Shown here in pieces: positions 45,965-53,725 of a stretch of DNA of 64,000 nucleotides (its first letter is position 1; every line of letters starts with the position of its first letter). The position numbers were made by a program, and so were the translations under genes. The notes under the pieces were generated by a model, which was not told the origin of the DNA, did not search any database, and saw only the letters and a list, made by a program, of their open reading frames with translations. Source of the stretch: Mucilaginibacter ginsenosidivorax (GTDB lineage Bacteria > Bacteroidota > Bacteroidia > Sphingobacteriales > Sphingobacteriaceae); assembly GCF_007971525.1 (NCBI RefSeq), contig NZ_CP042437.1, forward strand, positions 2,232,001-2,296,000. Reading direction: 5' to 3'.

Positions 45965-46056
45965 TCATGGGCTTCCCCTGGTAAGGAAGCAAGTTTTAGT
46001 TTAGTTTTGTTAACAAAGCCTTCAATGCCGCCAGCATGAGGGCTTTTGTTTTTTAT
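45965..46056 (+). ncRNA. Candidate structured small RNA with terminator
   Basis: Hairpin GCTTCC-CCTGGTAA-GGAAGC at 45971-45990, then a spacer, then a strong terminator hairpin at 46012-46056 (AACAAAGCC...GGGCTTTTGTTTTTT). The GGTAAGGAAGCAAG part resembles the conserved helix-8 side of small bacterial SRP RNA, but the match is partial and the long closing stem is weak. It may be a small SRP RNA, another sRNA or only a double terminator. Confidence 0.4.
46012..46056 (+). terminator. Rho-independent terminator
   Basis: AACAAAGCC paired with GGGCTTTTGTT, inner stem ATGC/GCAT, ending in a run of T at 46049-46054. Ends either the helicase transcript or the small RNA upstream. Confidence 0.75.
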
Positions 46057-46076
46057 AGGAGTTTTCAAAGCTTTCG

Positions 46077-46110
46077 AAGCTGCGGTTTATGAGGATACAA
46101 ACCGCAGCTT
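46077..46110. terminator. Second hairpin, orientation unclear
   Basis: AAGCTGCGGTTT, loop, AAACCGCAGCTT: a perfect 12-base stem. It may close a transcript from the right (minus strand) since the T-tract there is weak. Lies between the small RNA candidate and the REP-like copy. Confidence 0.55.
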
Positions 46111-46126
46111 AAAATATATTAGAACC

Positions 46127-46203
46127 GTCATTGCGAGGAACGAAGCAATCCCGAGCTATGTGGGACTAAGCATATAGGGGATTGCTTCGTACCTCGCAAT
46201 GAC
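46127..46203. repeat. REP-like palindrome
   Basis: GTCATTGCGAGGAACGAAGC at the left and GCTTCGTACCTCGCAATGAC at the right, the same form as 26694-26777. Between the terminators and the small lipoprotein gene, which ends at 46215. Confidence 0.85.
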
Positions 46204-46214
46204 GATGTTTCTAC

Positions 46215-46550
46215 CTACCTCGCAAACTCAACCAAATCCGAATCCGGGTAAAACAGGGTAAGCTTATGGTCGTCCAGGCTTTTGATCAGAAATTTGGTAT
46301 AGGGACGGCTGCCCTGGTACGACGTAAAAATGGTATCTTTTTGCACAAAATAATCTTCAGTAACCGGTTGCCCGTCATCGGTAGTAAAACCTTTTTCTGT
46401 TATCTCCAGTTTAGTAGCACCGTCTTTTGATACCCATTTGCCCATTAATTTTTTATTAACCTCGTTTTTTGTTGCCTTATTACCGTTGCATGCAAATGCA
46501 AACAACGTAAGCGCATAAATAGCGGGGATTACTAAAGCATATTTTTTCAT
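46215..46550 (-). CDS. Small lipoprotein, lipocalin-like
   Basis: 111 residues. Signal with lipobox FAFAC (Cys21), then a beta-rich domain with a GKWVSKDGATKLEITEKGF start typical of lipocalin-like DUF families. Likely anchored in a membrane and exposed to periplasm or surface. Same strand as the next small protein, 50 bases apart. Function unknown. Confidence 0.7.
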   Translation of the reverse strand: MKKYALVIPAIYALTLFAFACNGNKATKNEVNKKLMGKWVSKDGATKLEITEKGFTTDDGQPVTEDYFVQKDTIFTSYQGSRPYTKFLIKSLDDHKLTLFYPDSDLVEFAR

Positions 46551-46600
46551 GGCAAACCTGGTAAGTGCAGGCCTAAACCTGCACTGTTAAGATACAACTT

Positions 46601-46912
46601 TTATTTTTCCGGCTTATCAATAAGCTGAGATTTTTTTACATAAACGCGGTGGCCTTTTTTGTTTATGTAATAGTATTTATCGTGTTCGTCAATATAAACA
46701 GTATGGTTGCCCGGTCCAACCTTTCCTTCGTACTTCTTATCAACTACCGCTGATGCACCGTTAGCCGCAATCTGCGATGTTTTGTGACCAACTTTTTTAG
46801 CGGTTTTTGAAATTTTATGTCCAATTGTACTGTCTTTGTGGGTTTGTGCAAATGCCGGCGATATCATAAAGGTACCTGCCGCAAACATTGCAATTTTGAA
46901 TAGATTTTTCAT
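46601..46912 (-). CDS. Small periplasmic protein, Lys-rich
   Basis: 103 residues with a cleavable signal (about 22 residues, ending in AFAQ). The mature part is rich in Lys, Gly and Tyr, with HKISKTAKKVGHKTSQIAANG and a beta-like C-terminal part (HTVYIDEHDKYYYINKKGHR). No family recognised. Between the lipocalin-like gene and gpsA, all on the minus strand. Confidence 0.65.
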   Translation of the reverse strand: MKNLFKIAMFAAGTFMISPAFAQTHKDSTIGHKISKTAKKVGHKTSQIAANGASAVVDKKYEGKVGPGNHTVYIDEHDKYYYINKKGHRVYVKKSQLIDKPEK

Positions 46913-46943
46913 GGTATGTAAAATTGAGTTACTGTTGTATCAA

Positions 46944-47945
46944 CTAACTCAATTTCTCGGCCAAAAGCCTCATTTCAATAACCGGGGAGCGTTTTTGATA
47001 CAAAATAGCGTAAACAGCATCGCAAATGGGCATATTCACCTTGTACTGTTTGTTAACCTGCTGTAGGCAATTTACTGCATAATAGCCCTCGGCAACCATA
47101 TTCATTTCAAGCTGGGCCGATGTAACAGTGTACCCCTTACCTATCATATTGCCAAAAGTACGGTTGCGGCTAAATTGTGAGTAGGCTGTAACCAGCAAGT
47201 CGCCCAGGTAGGCCGATTCTTTAATATCACGGTTAATGGGGTGCACCACATCAACAAACCTCTCCAGCTCGCGTATAGCATTTGAAATAAGTACCGATTG
47301 AAAATTATCGCCATATCCCACTCCATGGCAAATACCTCCGGCTATAGCGTAAACATTTTTCAATACAGCTCCCCACTCGGTTCCATAAATATCATCAGAT
47401 ACGTTGGTTTTAATGTAGCGCGTATTAATCATGCCCGCAAATTCCGCGGCCAAAGCTGCATCGCCCGATGCAATGGTGAGGTAAGAGAGTTTTTCTAATG
47501 CCACTTCTTCTGCGTGGCAGGGGCCGCTTATCACTATAAAATCCTCAAACGGGATACCAAATTTTTGGTGCAAAAACTCGCCTATAATTAAATTCTCGTC
47601 GGGCACAATGCCTTTTATGGCCGATACAATTTTTTTACCGGCCAAATCTGCCGGAGTAATACCGGTTAACGCTTCCTTTAAAAACGCCGCAGGTACATTT
47701 AGTAATACAAAATCGGCCGCCTGTATCAACGATTTTAAATCTGTTGATATATTTTCTTTAGGCAGCTTTATTTCAACCGAGCTTAAATAATAAGGATTAT
47801 GGCCAAACTTATGCAAATGTTCTACAGCCTGCGCGTTCCTCATCCACCAAAAAACTTCTTTTTCTGTAGTGTTATCAACCAACATTTTTACGTTGGCAGT
47901 AGCCCAGCTTCCTCCACCAACAACGGTTATCTTTTTCTTGTACAT
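46944..47945 (-). CDS. gpsA: Glycerol-3-phosphate dehydrogenase [NAD(P)+]
   Basis: Makes sn-glycerol 3-phosphate for phospholipid synthesis. 333 residues. The Rossmann start VVGGGSWATA, the middle GPCHAEEVA motif and VLKNVYAIAGGICHGVGYGDN with the catalytic Lys are present. Cytoplasmic. Upstream gap contains low-complexity repeat words and the GC-rich repeat at 48128-48202. Confidence 0.95.
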   Translation of the reverse strand: MYKKKITVVGGGSWATANVKMLVDNTTEKEVFWWMRNAQAVEHLHKFGHNPYYLSSVEIKLPKENISTDLKSLIQAADFVLLNVPAAFLKEALTGITPADLAGKKIVSAIKGIVPDENLIIGEFLHQKFGIPFEDFIVISGPCHAEEVALEKLSYLTIASGDAALAAEFAGMINTRYIKTNVSDDIYGTEWGAVLKNVYAIAGGICHGVGYGDNFQSVLISNAIRELERFVDVVHPINRDIKESAYLGDLLVTAYSQFSRNRTFGNMIGKGYTVTSAQLEMNMVAEGYYAVNCLQQVNKQYKVNMPICDAVYAILYQKRSPVIEMRLLAEKLS

Positions 47946-48127
47946 TGAATAAATAAAGTAGTAATGCCAGGTTTAAGTTTTAATTGACAAGGCAAATTAA
48001 GGAATTTTTATTCAGATAAGGTGAAGGGTTAAAGGCGAAAGGTTAAAGTGTTTGACGACTAAAATTAAAGGGCTTTTAAAATGATAAACTAAATTGGTTA
48101 AGTTTGTTTATAAACGTATCCGCCATC

Positions 48128-48202
48128 AGCCCCCTCTAAATCTCCCCCGGCAGGGGAGACTTTTTTAAGCCCCCCCTTCCGGGGAGGGTTTGGGTGGGGC
48201 TG
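48128..48202. repeat. GC-rich inverted repeat (CCCCTCT...GGGGCTG)
   Basis: AGCCCCCTCTAAATCTCCCC...GGGGAGAC followed by CCCCCCCTTCCGGGGAGGG and GGTGGGGCTG. Full-length relative of 5012-5090. Ends at the possible upstream start codons of the ATP-grasp-like gene. Confidence 0.8.
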
Positions 48203-48223
48203 ATGGGCAACTTTTTTTACCAT

Positions 48224-49417
48224 ATGAACCCATCAGCCAGGAATACATTTAACACAGGCTTTACCAACGCCAAATACCAGGAGTTTTTAGCCAAACTGAA
48301 CGACGGTTTGCACAGTACGGTGCAATTCCGTGTGGCCGAAACGCCTGTTTTTCTGACGGCCGATTTTCGCGACAAACTGATAGCCGCCGGTGATGACATT
48401 ATCGGCACTATACTGAAGCCCGGCTTTAAGGAACTTACCGAGCGGGCAATACCCGATAAGTGGCGTGTTGCCAATGAAAACAACCACCCTCATTTTATAG
48501 CGCTTGATTTTGGAATTTGTAAAGATGCCCATGGCAATATTGTACCCCAGCTAATAGAGATGCAGGGATTTCCGTCGTTATATGGCTTCCAGATTTTACT
48601 GGGCGATGTTTATGCGGATATTTTTGATATTGCAGCTGATGAAACCGTTTATTTTACCGGACTAAACAGGTCCACTTATATTGACCTGCTCAAAAGAACA
48701 ATTATTGGCCATTGCAAACCAACCGAAGTTGTTTTAATGGATGTAAATGCCCCGGAACAAAAAACCGCTGTCGATTTTTATCTTACAGAAAAACTCCTTG
48801 GCATTCCAGTGGTATCTTTAAACAACCTGGTACAGCAAGGTAACCAGCTATTTTACAAGGTAGATGGTGAACACCTATTAATTAAGCGTATTTACAACCG
48901 CTTGATTTTTGATGAAATTGATAACGATCCGGATATTTTTGAAACGGTTGTTGACATCAGGAAACCCTTTGATTTGGAGTGGATAACCCATCCTAACTGG
49001 TTTTACCGCATCAGTAAATTTACCATGCCTTTTTTAAGCGGAAATTACATCCCCAAAACACAGTTTTTACACCAGGTAGATTACCTGCCGACGGACCTGG
49101 AGAACTATGTATTGAAACCCCTGTTTTCTTTTGCAGGGCAGGGTGTAATTATTGATGTTACTTTGGATGATATACGCCGTATTAAAGACCCGGAAAACTG
49201 GATATTACAGCAAAAAGTAAATTATGAGCCGGTTGTACAGTCGCCCGATGGTGGTGTAAAAGCCGAAATCAGGTTATTGTACCTATGGCCGGATGGCGAC
49301 AAAAAACCCACCCTGTCCATAAATTTGGCCCGGTTAAGCCGCGGAAAGATGATTGGCGTACGATATAATAAAGATTTTGACTGGGTTGGCGGAACAATTG
49401 CCTTTATGCCACGTTAA
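48224..49417 (+). CDS. Uncharacterised ATP-grasp-like protein
   Basis: 397 residues from the ATG at 48224. Earlier starts (GTG 48194, ATG 48203) lie in or at the GC-rich repeat, so the inner ATG is preferred. The C-terminal part reads like an ATP-grasp fold (YVLKPLFSFAGQGVIIDV for a nucleotide Lys-Pro strand; NWILQQKVNYEPVVQSPDGG; AEIRLLYLW), and the N-terminal half has conserved EMQGFPSLYGFQ. It may be a glutathionylspermidine-synthase-like or circularly permuted ATP-grasp enzyme; no substrate can be given. Confidence 0.6.
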   Translation: MNPSARNTFNTGFTNAKYQEFLAKLNDGLHSTVQFRVAETPVFLTADFRDKLIAAGDDIIGTILKPGFKELTERAIPDKWRVANENNHPHFIALDFGICKDAHGNIVPQLIEMQGFPSLYGFQILLGDVYADIFDIAADETVYFTGLNRSTYIDLLKRTIIGHCKPTEVVLMDVNAPEQKTAVDFYLTEKLLGIPVVSLNNLVQQGNQLFYKVDGEHLLIKRIYNRLIFDEIDNDPDIFETVVDIRKPFDLEWITHPNWFYRISKFTMPFLSGNYIPKTQFLHQVDYLPTDLENYVLKPLFSFAGQGVIIDVTLDDIRRIKDPENWILQQKVNYEPVVQSPDGGVKAEIRLLYLWPDGDKKPTLSINLARLSRGKMIGVRYNKDFDWVGGTIAFMPR

Positions 49418-49463
49418 ACTATATACTATTAAAAGCGTCTGTACGTATATATTAAAAATTAAG

Positions 49464-49471
49464 TATTTTTG
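49464..49471 (+). promoter_or_regulatory. -7 box directly before a start codon
   Basis: TATTTTTG fits TAnnTTTG and ends 4 bases before the ATG at 49476. Transcription would begin at or within a few bases of the start codon, giving a leaderless mRNA. Confidence 0.5.
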
Positions 49472-49475
49472 CACC

Positions 49476-49637
49476 ATGAACATCCAGGTAATTTTAGTTA
49501 TTGTTCTTTTTGCCGCTGCCGTTTTTTACATTGGCCGTATGATGTATAAAAGCCTCACGGCCAAAAAAAGTTGCGGTGGCAATTGTAAATGCGGTGTTGA
49601 TTTTTCGGGCATCGAGCCTGGCAAAACGCATAAGTAA
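49476..49637 (+). CDS. Small membrane protein with Cys-rich tail (FeoB-associated type)
   Basis: 53 residues from the ATG at 49476; a longer open frame begins upstream but overlaps the preceding gene. One hydrophobic helix (about 4-22) is followed by a cytoplasmic tail KSCGGNCKCGVDFSG with four cysteines. This form is known from FeoB-associated Cys-rich membrane proteins, here without feoB in view. Possible iron or metal handling; evidence is the motif only. Confidence 0.6.
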   Translation: MNIQVILVIVLFAAAVFYIGRMMYKSLTAKKSCGGNCKCGVDFSGIEPGKTHK

Positions 49638-49705
49638 GTTACAACACCCATTCATCATATCTTCATTTGTTACCTATACTTTTAAACCAGAAGTAATCTC
49701 ACTTA

Positions 49706-52700
49706 ATGGCTTCAAATAAGCAAATTTTTCAGGCAGATACCCCCGGCAGATGGAACCGCTTTAAATGGCTCAGCCGTATACTGCTTGCATTTTTGGTAGT
49801 AGGCATAATAGCCGTAATAGTTACCATTAAATCCACCTATTACCCCAGCCTCCCAAGCCTTGACCTGGCGCCCAAAAAAATGTCGAAAGAGGAGCTTGCG
49901 CAAATCAAGCGGTCAACCAAATACAGGTCCTTCAAGATACAAAAAAGCGAAATTGAAGCGCTTGAACGCGCCAAACGACAACACCAGCGCAAGCACCCCA
50001 ACAATAAAGACCGCCTGAATGTTGCCTTTTACCGTCCCTGGGAACCACAGGCCTATTATTCGCTGCTTGACAATATGCCCAAGCTGGATATGGTGGTAAG
50101 CGAAGGCTTTTCTATTCTTCCGGGTGTTGATACCGTAATTACCAAAGTTGATACCGGCCTCATTAACGTTAATAAAAAATACAATAAGCCAATTATACTC
50201 ACGCTATCAAACTATGTAAATAAAAACAACCAGCAGGGTGGTTATGATAGCAAGGATGTTGAACGCATCATTAAAAATCCGGCTTTGCGGGCAGGCTTTA
50301 TCAATAGCATTACAAACGCCCTAACCAAATATAAGTTTAAAGGCATTAATGTTGACCTTGACGAAATAAAGGACCGTAACAGCAAAAACTACATCACTTT
50401 TCAAACCGAGCTTTACAAAACCCTTAAAGCCAAAGGCTTCCTGGTTACCCAAAACGTAGTACCCGAAGATGAAGCTTACGATATTGTAAGATTGCAACAT
50501 GTTAACGATTTCCTGTTCATCATGGCTATTGATGAGCATAATGAATTAAGCAATCCCGGCGATTTATCAAACCAGCACTGGGTTGAACAGATACTGGATG
50601 ATGTATGTAGCAAAGTACCCAGCGAAAAAATTATTTTAACCTTTGCAGGCGGTGCTTATGACTGGCGCGAAACCAGCATCGGCAAATCCATTGGCTATCA
50701 GCAGGCCATCAGTACCGCCCAGGAAAACCAGAGCAAGATCACTTTCGATCCTATATCGGCCAACTCGCATTTTGCCTACATGGATAAGGACAGCCTTGAC
50801 CATGACATTTACTTTGCCGATGCCGCTACTAACTTCAACGTTATCCGCATGGCCGATGACTGGGCAACAGGTGGCGTGGCGCTGTGGCGTATGGGTACCG
50901 AAGATCCAAGACTTTGGTCGTTTTTTCAAAAAAACCTATCTATCGATTCGCTGCGTAAAACAGGTGTAGATATGCGCAGACTAACGTCTGTTGGTTTAAA
51001 CAGCCGTAAAAACGTTGAATATGATGGCGATGGTGAGGTACTTGACCTGATAACCACGCCTCAGACCGGCGAGATTGATGTAAAACTGGATACAGGGAAC
51101 TATACCATCACAGCCCAAACTTATAAAAGGCTCCCGACTAAGTATATGATCCGTAAGTATGGATACAAGCCCAAAAAAGTTGTTTTAACCTTTGATGACG
51201 GCCCCGACCCGGATTATACTCCCCGTATTCTTGACATCCTGCAAAAAGAAAAAGTTCCGGCCTCGTTCTTCGTAGTGGGCTCCATGGCCGAAAAAAACAT
51301 AGCCATCCTCAGACGCATTTATGAAGACGGTTATGAAATTGGAAACCACACATTCTTCCACCCGGATATATCAACCATCAGCCTCCAACGCGTGGTACTG
51401 GAGCTAAATGCTACACGCAAAATCATTGAATCGGTTACAGGCCGTAGTACCATCTTGTTCCGCCCGCCGTTCAATGCTGATGCCGAGCCCGAAACCCTGG
51501 CCGAAGTAATCCCTGTTGCCGAAAGCCGCAGGCAAAGCTACATCACCATTGGCGAATCTATTGACCCCTGGGATTGGCAGCCCGGCGTAACAGCCGATAG
51601 CATTGTTGCCCGCACCATCAGGCAGGCAGGCAACGGATCAATGATATTGTTGCACGATGCCGGCGGCGACACCCGCGAAGAAACGGTAAAAGCATTACCT
51701 GCTATTATCCATTACTTTAAAACACATGGCTATGAGTTTACCACCATTGCCGATGTGCTTGACAAGACCAAAGATGACCTGATGCCGCCTATAAAAGACG
51801 ACCATACCGGCATTTTTGGGCCAATGTATGATGTTGCAGTACATGGTTATTATTACTTCAACTGGTTTTTAATATATGTGTTTTTGTCGGCTATATTTCT
51901 GGCCATCGGCCGTATTGTTTTAATTGCCATACTGGCGCTCAGGCAAAACAGCGAGAACAAAAAAACAGCAAAACTGCGTGGCAATAATTTGCCCCTGCCG
52001 CCTGTTAGTATTATTGTCCCTGCTTATAACGAGGAGGTAAACGCTGTTGCTACTATCCAAAGCTTATTGAAAACAGAGTACCCTGTTTTTGAGATTATTT
52101 TTGTTGACGACGGATCTAAAGACAACACTTTCGCGGTAGTATCTGCCGCCTATGAGGGGCATCCGCTGGTTAAAATATTAACTAAACCAAACGGAGGTAA
52201 AGCATCGGCATTAAACTTTGGGATAACCCATGCCACAAGCGATTTTGTGGTTTGTATTGATGCCGATACGCAACTTAAAAACGATGCCATTTATCACTTA
52301 ATGAGCTACTTTACCGATGAGGAAATTGGCGCTGTGGCAGGCACCGTAAAAGTGGGTAACGAAACCAATATCATTACCCGCTGGCAGTCGATAGAATATA
52401 TCACCGCTCAAAATATGGACCGCCGTGCTTTTGACCTCATCAATAGCATTACGGTTGTGCCGGGTGCCATCGGGGCGTTCCGAAAATCAGCTATCTTCCG
52501 GGCCGGGGGCTTTACATATGATACATTGGCCGAGGATTGCGATTTAACCATGCGCATACTTAAACAGGGCTACATTGTAAGAAATTGTGCCGAAGCTATT
52601 GCCTATACCGAAGCTCCGGAAACTATCGATATGTTGCTTAAACAACGTTTCCGCTGGAGTTTTGGAGTTATTCAAAGTTTTTGGAAAAACCGCGACGCGC

Positions 52701-53161
52701 TGTTTAACAAAAAATACAAGTTCTTCGGGATGGTGGGTATGCCTAATATCCTCATCTTCCAGATCATATTACCCCTGTTTTCGCCGCTGGCCGATTTGAT
52801 GATGATCTTTGCCTTGTTTGGCGAGAAGCCGGAGAAAATGCTCATCTATTATGTGGCCTTTGTGGTTGTCGATTTTATTGTGGGCATCATCGCCTTCCGT
52901 ATGGAAAAAGAAGATTACAGGAAGCTTGTTTACATTATACCACAACGTTTCTTGTGGAGGCAGCTAATGTATTACGTATTGTTTAAATCGATGCGTAAAG
53001 CCCTCAAAGGCGAGTTAAGCGGATGGGGCGTGCTGAAGCGGACGGGTAACGTAAACGTTAAGGGCGGTCAAAAGAAGAATAACTCAGCAATATATATTAT
53101 TGTTACCTTGCTGATAATTGCTGCAATTGTATTTTGGGTAGTAAAAAAGTGGTACATGTAA
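49706..53161 (+). CDS. Trifunctional GH18 - polysaccharide deacetylase - GT2 protein
   Basis: 1151 residues. One helix at about 20-42 anchors it. GH18-like domain about 95-440; its catalytic stretch reads GINVDLDE (213-220), a variant of DGxDxDxE. Polysaccharide deacetylase (NodB) about 485-700 with FDDGPDPDYTPR (Asp497, Asp498), metal His548 and His552. Several helices near 710-745, then a processive GT2 domain with Asp801-Asp802, DAD 852-854, ED 943-944 and QRFRW 980-984, and C-terminal helices. This order is known from a bacterial group that probably builds, deacetylates and trims a chitin- or PNAG-like polysaccharide. Product not known. Confidence 0.9.
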   Translation: MASNKQIFQADTPGRWNRFKWLSRILLAFLVVGIIAVIVTIKSTYYPSLPSLDLAPKKMSKEELAQIKRSTKYRSFKIQKSEIEALERAKRQHQRKHPNNKDRLNVAFYRPWEPQAYYSLLDNMPKLDMVVSEGFSILPGVDTVITKVDTGLINVNKKYNKPIILTLSNYVNKNNQQGGYDSKDVERIIKNPALRAGFINSITNALTKYKFKGINVDLDEIKDRNSKNYITFQTELYKTLKAKGFLVTQNVVPEDEAYDIVRLQHVNDFLFIMAIDEHNELSNPGDLSNQHWVEQILDDVCSKVPSEKIILTFAGGAYDWRETSIGKSIGYQQAISTAQENQSKITFDPISANSHFAYMDKDSLDHDIYFADAATNFNVIRMADDWATGGVALWRMGTEDPRLWSFFQKNLSIDSLRKTGVDMRRLTSVGLNSRKNVEYDGDGEVLDLITTPQTGEIDVKLDTGNYTITAQTYKRLPTKYMIRKYGYKPKKVVLTFDDGPDPDYTPRILDILQKEKVPASFFVVGSMAEKNIAILRRIYEDGYEIGNHTFFHPDISTISLQRVVLELNATRKIIESVTGRSTILFRPPFNADAEPETLAEVIPVAESRRQSYITIGESIDPWDWQPGVTADSIVARTIRQAGNGSMILLHDAGGDTREETVKALPAIIHYFKTHGYEFTTIADVLDKTKDDLMPPIKDDHTGIFGPMYDVAVHGYYYFNWFLIYVFLSAIFLAIGRIVLIAILALRQNSENKKTAKLRGNNLPLPPVSIIVPAYNEEVNAVATIQSLLKTEYPVFEIIFVDDGSKDNTFAVVSAAYEGHPLVKILTKPNGGKASALNFGITHATSDFVVCIDADTQLKNDAIYHLMSYFTDEEIGAVAGTVKVGNETNIITRWQSIEYITAQNMDRRAFDLINSITVVPGAIGAFRKSAIFRAGGFTYDTLAEDCDLTMRILKQGYIVRNCAEAIAYTEAPETIDMLLKQRFRWSFGVIQSFWKNRDALFNKKYKFFGMVGMPNILIFQIILPLFSPLADLMMIFALFGEKPEKMLIYYVAFVVVDFIVGIIAFRMEKEDYRKLVYIIPQRFLWRQLMYYVLFKSMRKALKGELSGWGVLKRTGNVNVKGGQKKNNSAIYIIVTLLIIAAIVFWVVKKWYM

Positions 53162-53240
53162 GCTGAAGAACTGCGTGGAGATCGAGACAAAAAACACCTG
53201 CGTCTGCAAAGCTTTTTGTCTTGACTCCTTGCCTCTTAGG

Positions 53241-53723
53241 TTACTCTCTTTCAATCAGGCAAACCGCATAAGCTACCACGCCCTCCTGGCGGCCTATAAA
53301 GCCAAGCTGCTCATTAGTTGTAGCTTTTATAGAAATATCATCTTCGCTGATAGATGCCGCTTTGGCTATATGAACCTTCATAGCCGGGATGTGCGGATTA
53401 ATCTTAGGCGCTTCTAAACATACCATGGCATCAATGTTACCAATACTAAATCCTTTTTCTTTTATAAGTTCAACAACATGCTGAAGCAGGATAAGGCTGC
53501 TGATACCTTTCCAACGATTGTCTGTATTGGAGAAATGAAAACCTATATCGCGCATGTTGGCAGCGCCAAGCAAAGCATCGCAAATGGCATGCAAAAGCAC
53601 ATCGGCATCCGAGTGGCCGTAAGCGCCTGCGTGGTGTTGTAAATTAACACCGCCTAAAACAAATGGGTGCTGCTCACGTAACTGGTGAACATCAAAACCA
53701 AACCCTACTTTAATTTTACCCAT
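53241..53723 (-). CDS. ispF: 2-C-methyl-D-erythritol 2,4-cyclodiphosphate synthase
   Basis: Step of the MEP isoprenoid pathway. 160 residues, normal length. Zinc ligands Asp11, His13 (GFDVHQL) and His45 (GHSDADVLLHAI); the conserved DIGFHFSNTD follows. Functions as a trimer in the cytoplasm. Shares the strand with porV, two bases apart, so co-transcription is likely. Confidence 0.97.
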   Translation of the reverse strand: MGKIKVGFGFDVHQLREQHPFVLGGVNLQHHAGAYGHSDADVLLHAICDALLGAANMRDIGFHFSNTDNRWKGISSLILLQHVVELIKEKGFSIGNIDAMVCLEAPKINPHIPAMKVHIAKAASISEDDISIKATTNEQLGFIGRQEGVVAYAVCLIERE

Positions 53724-53725
53724 TA

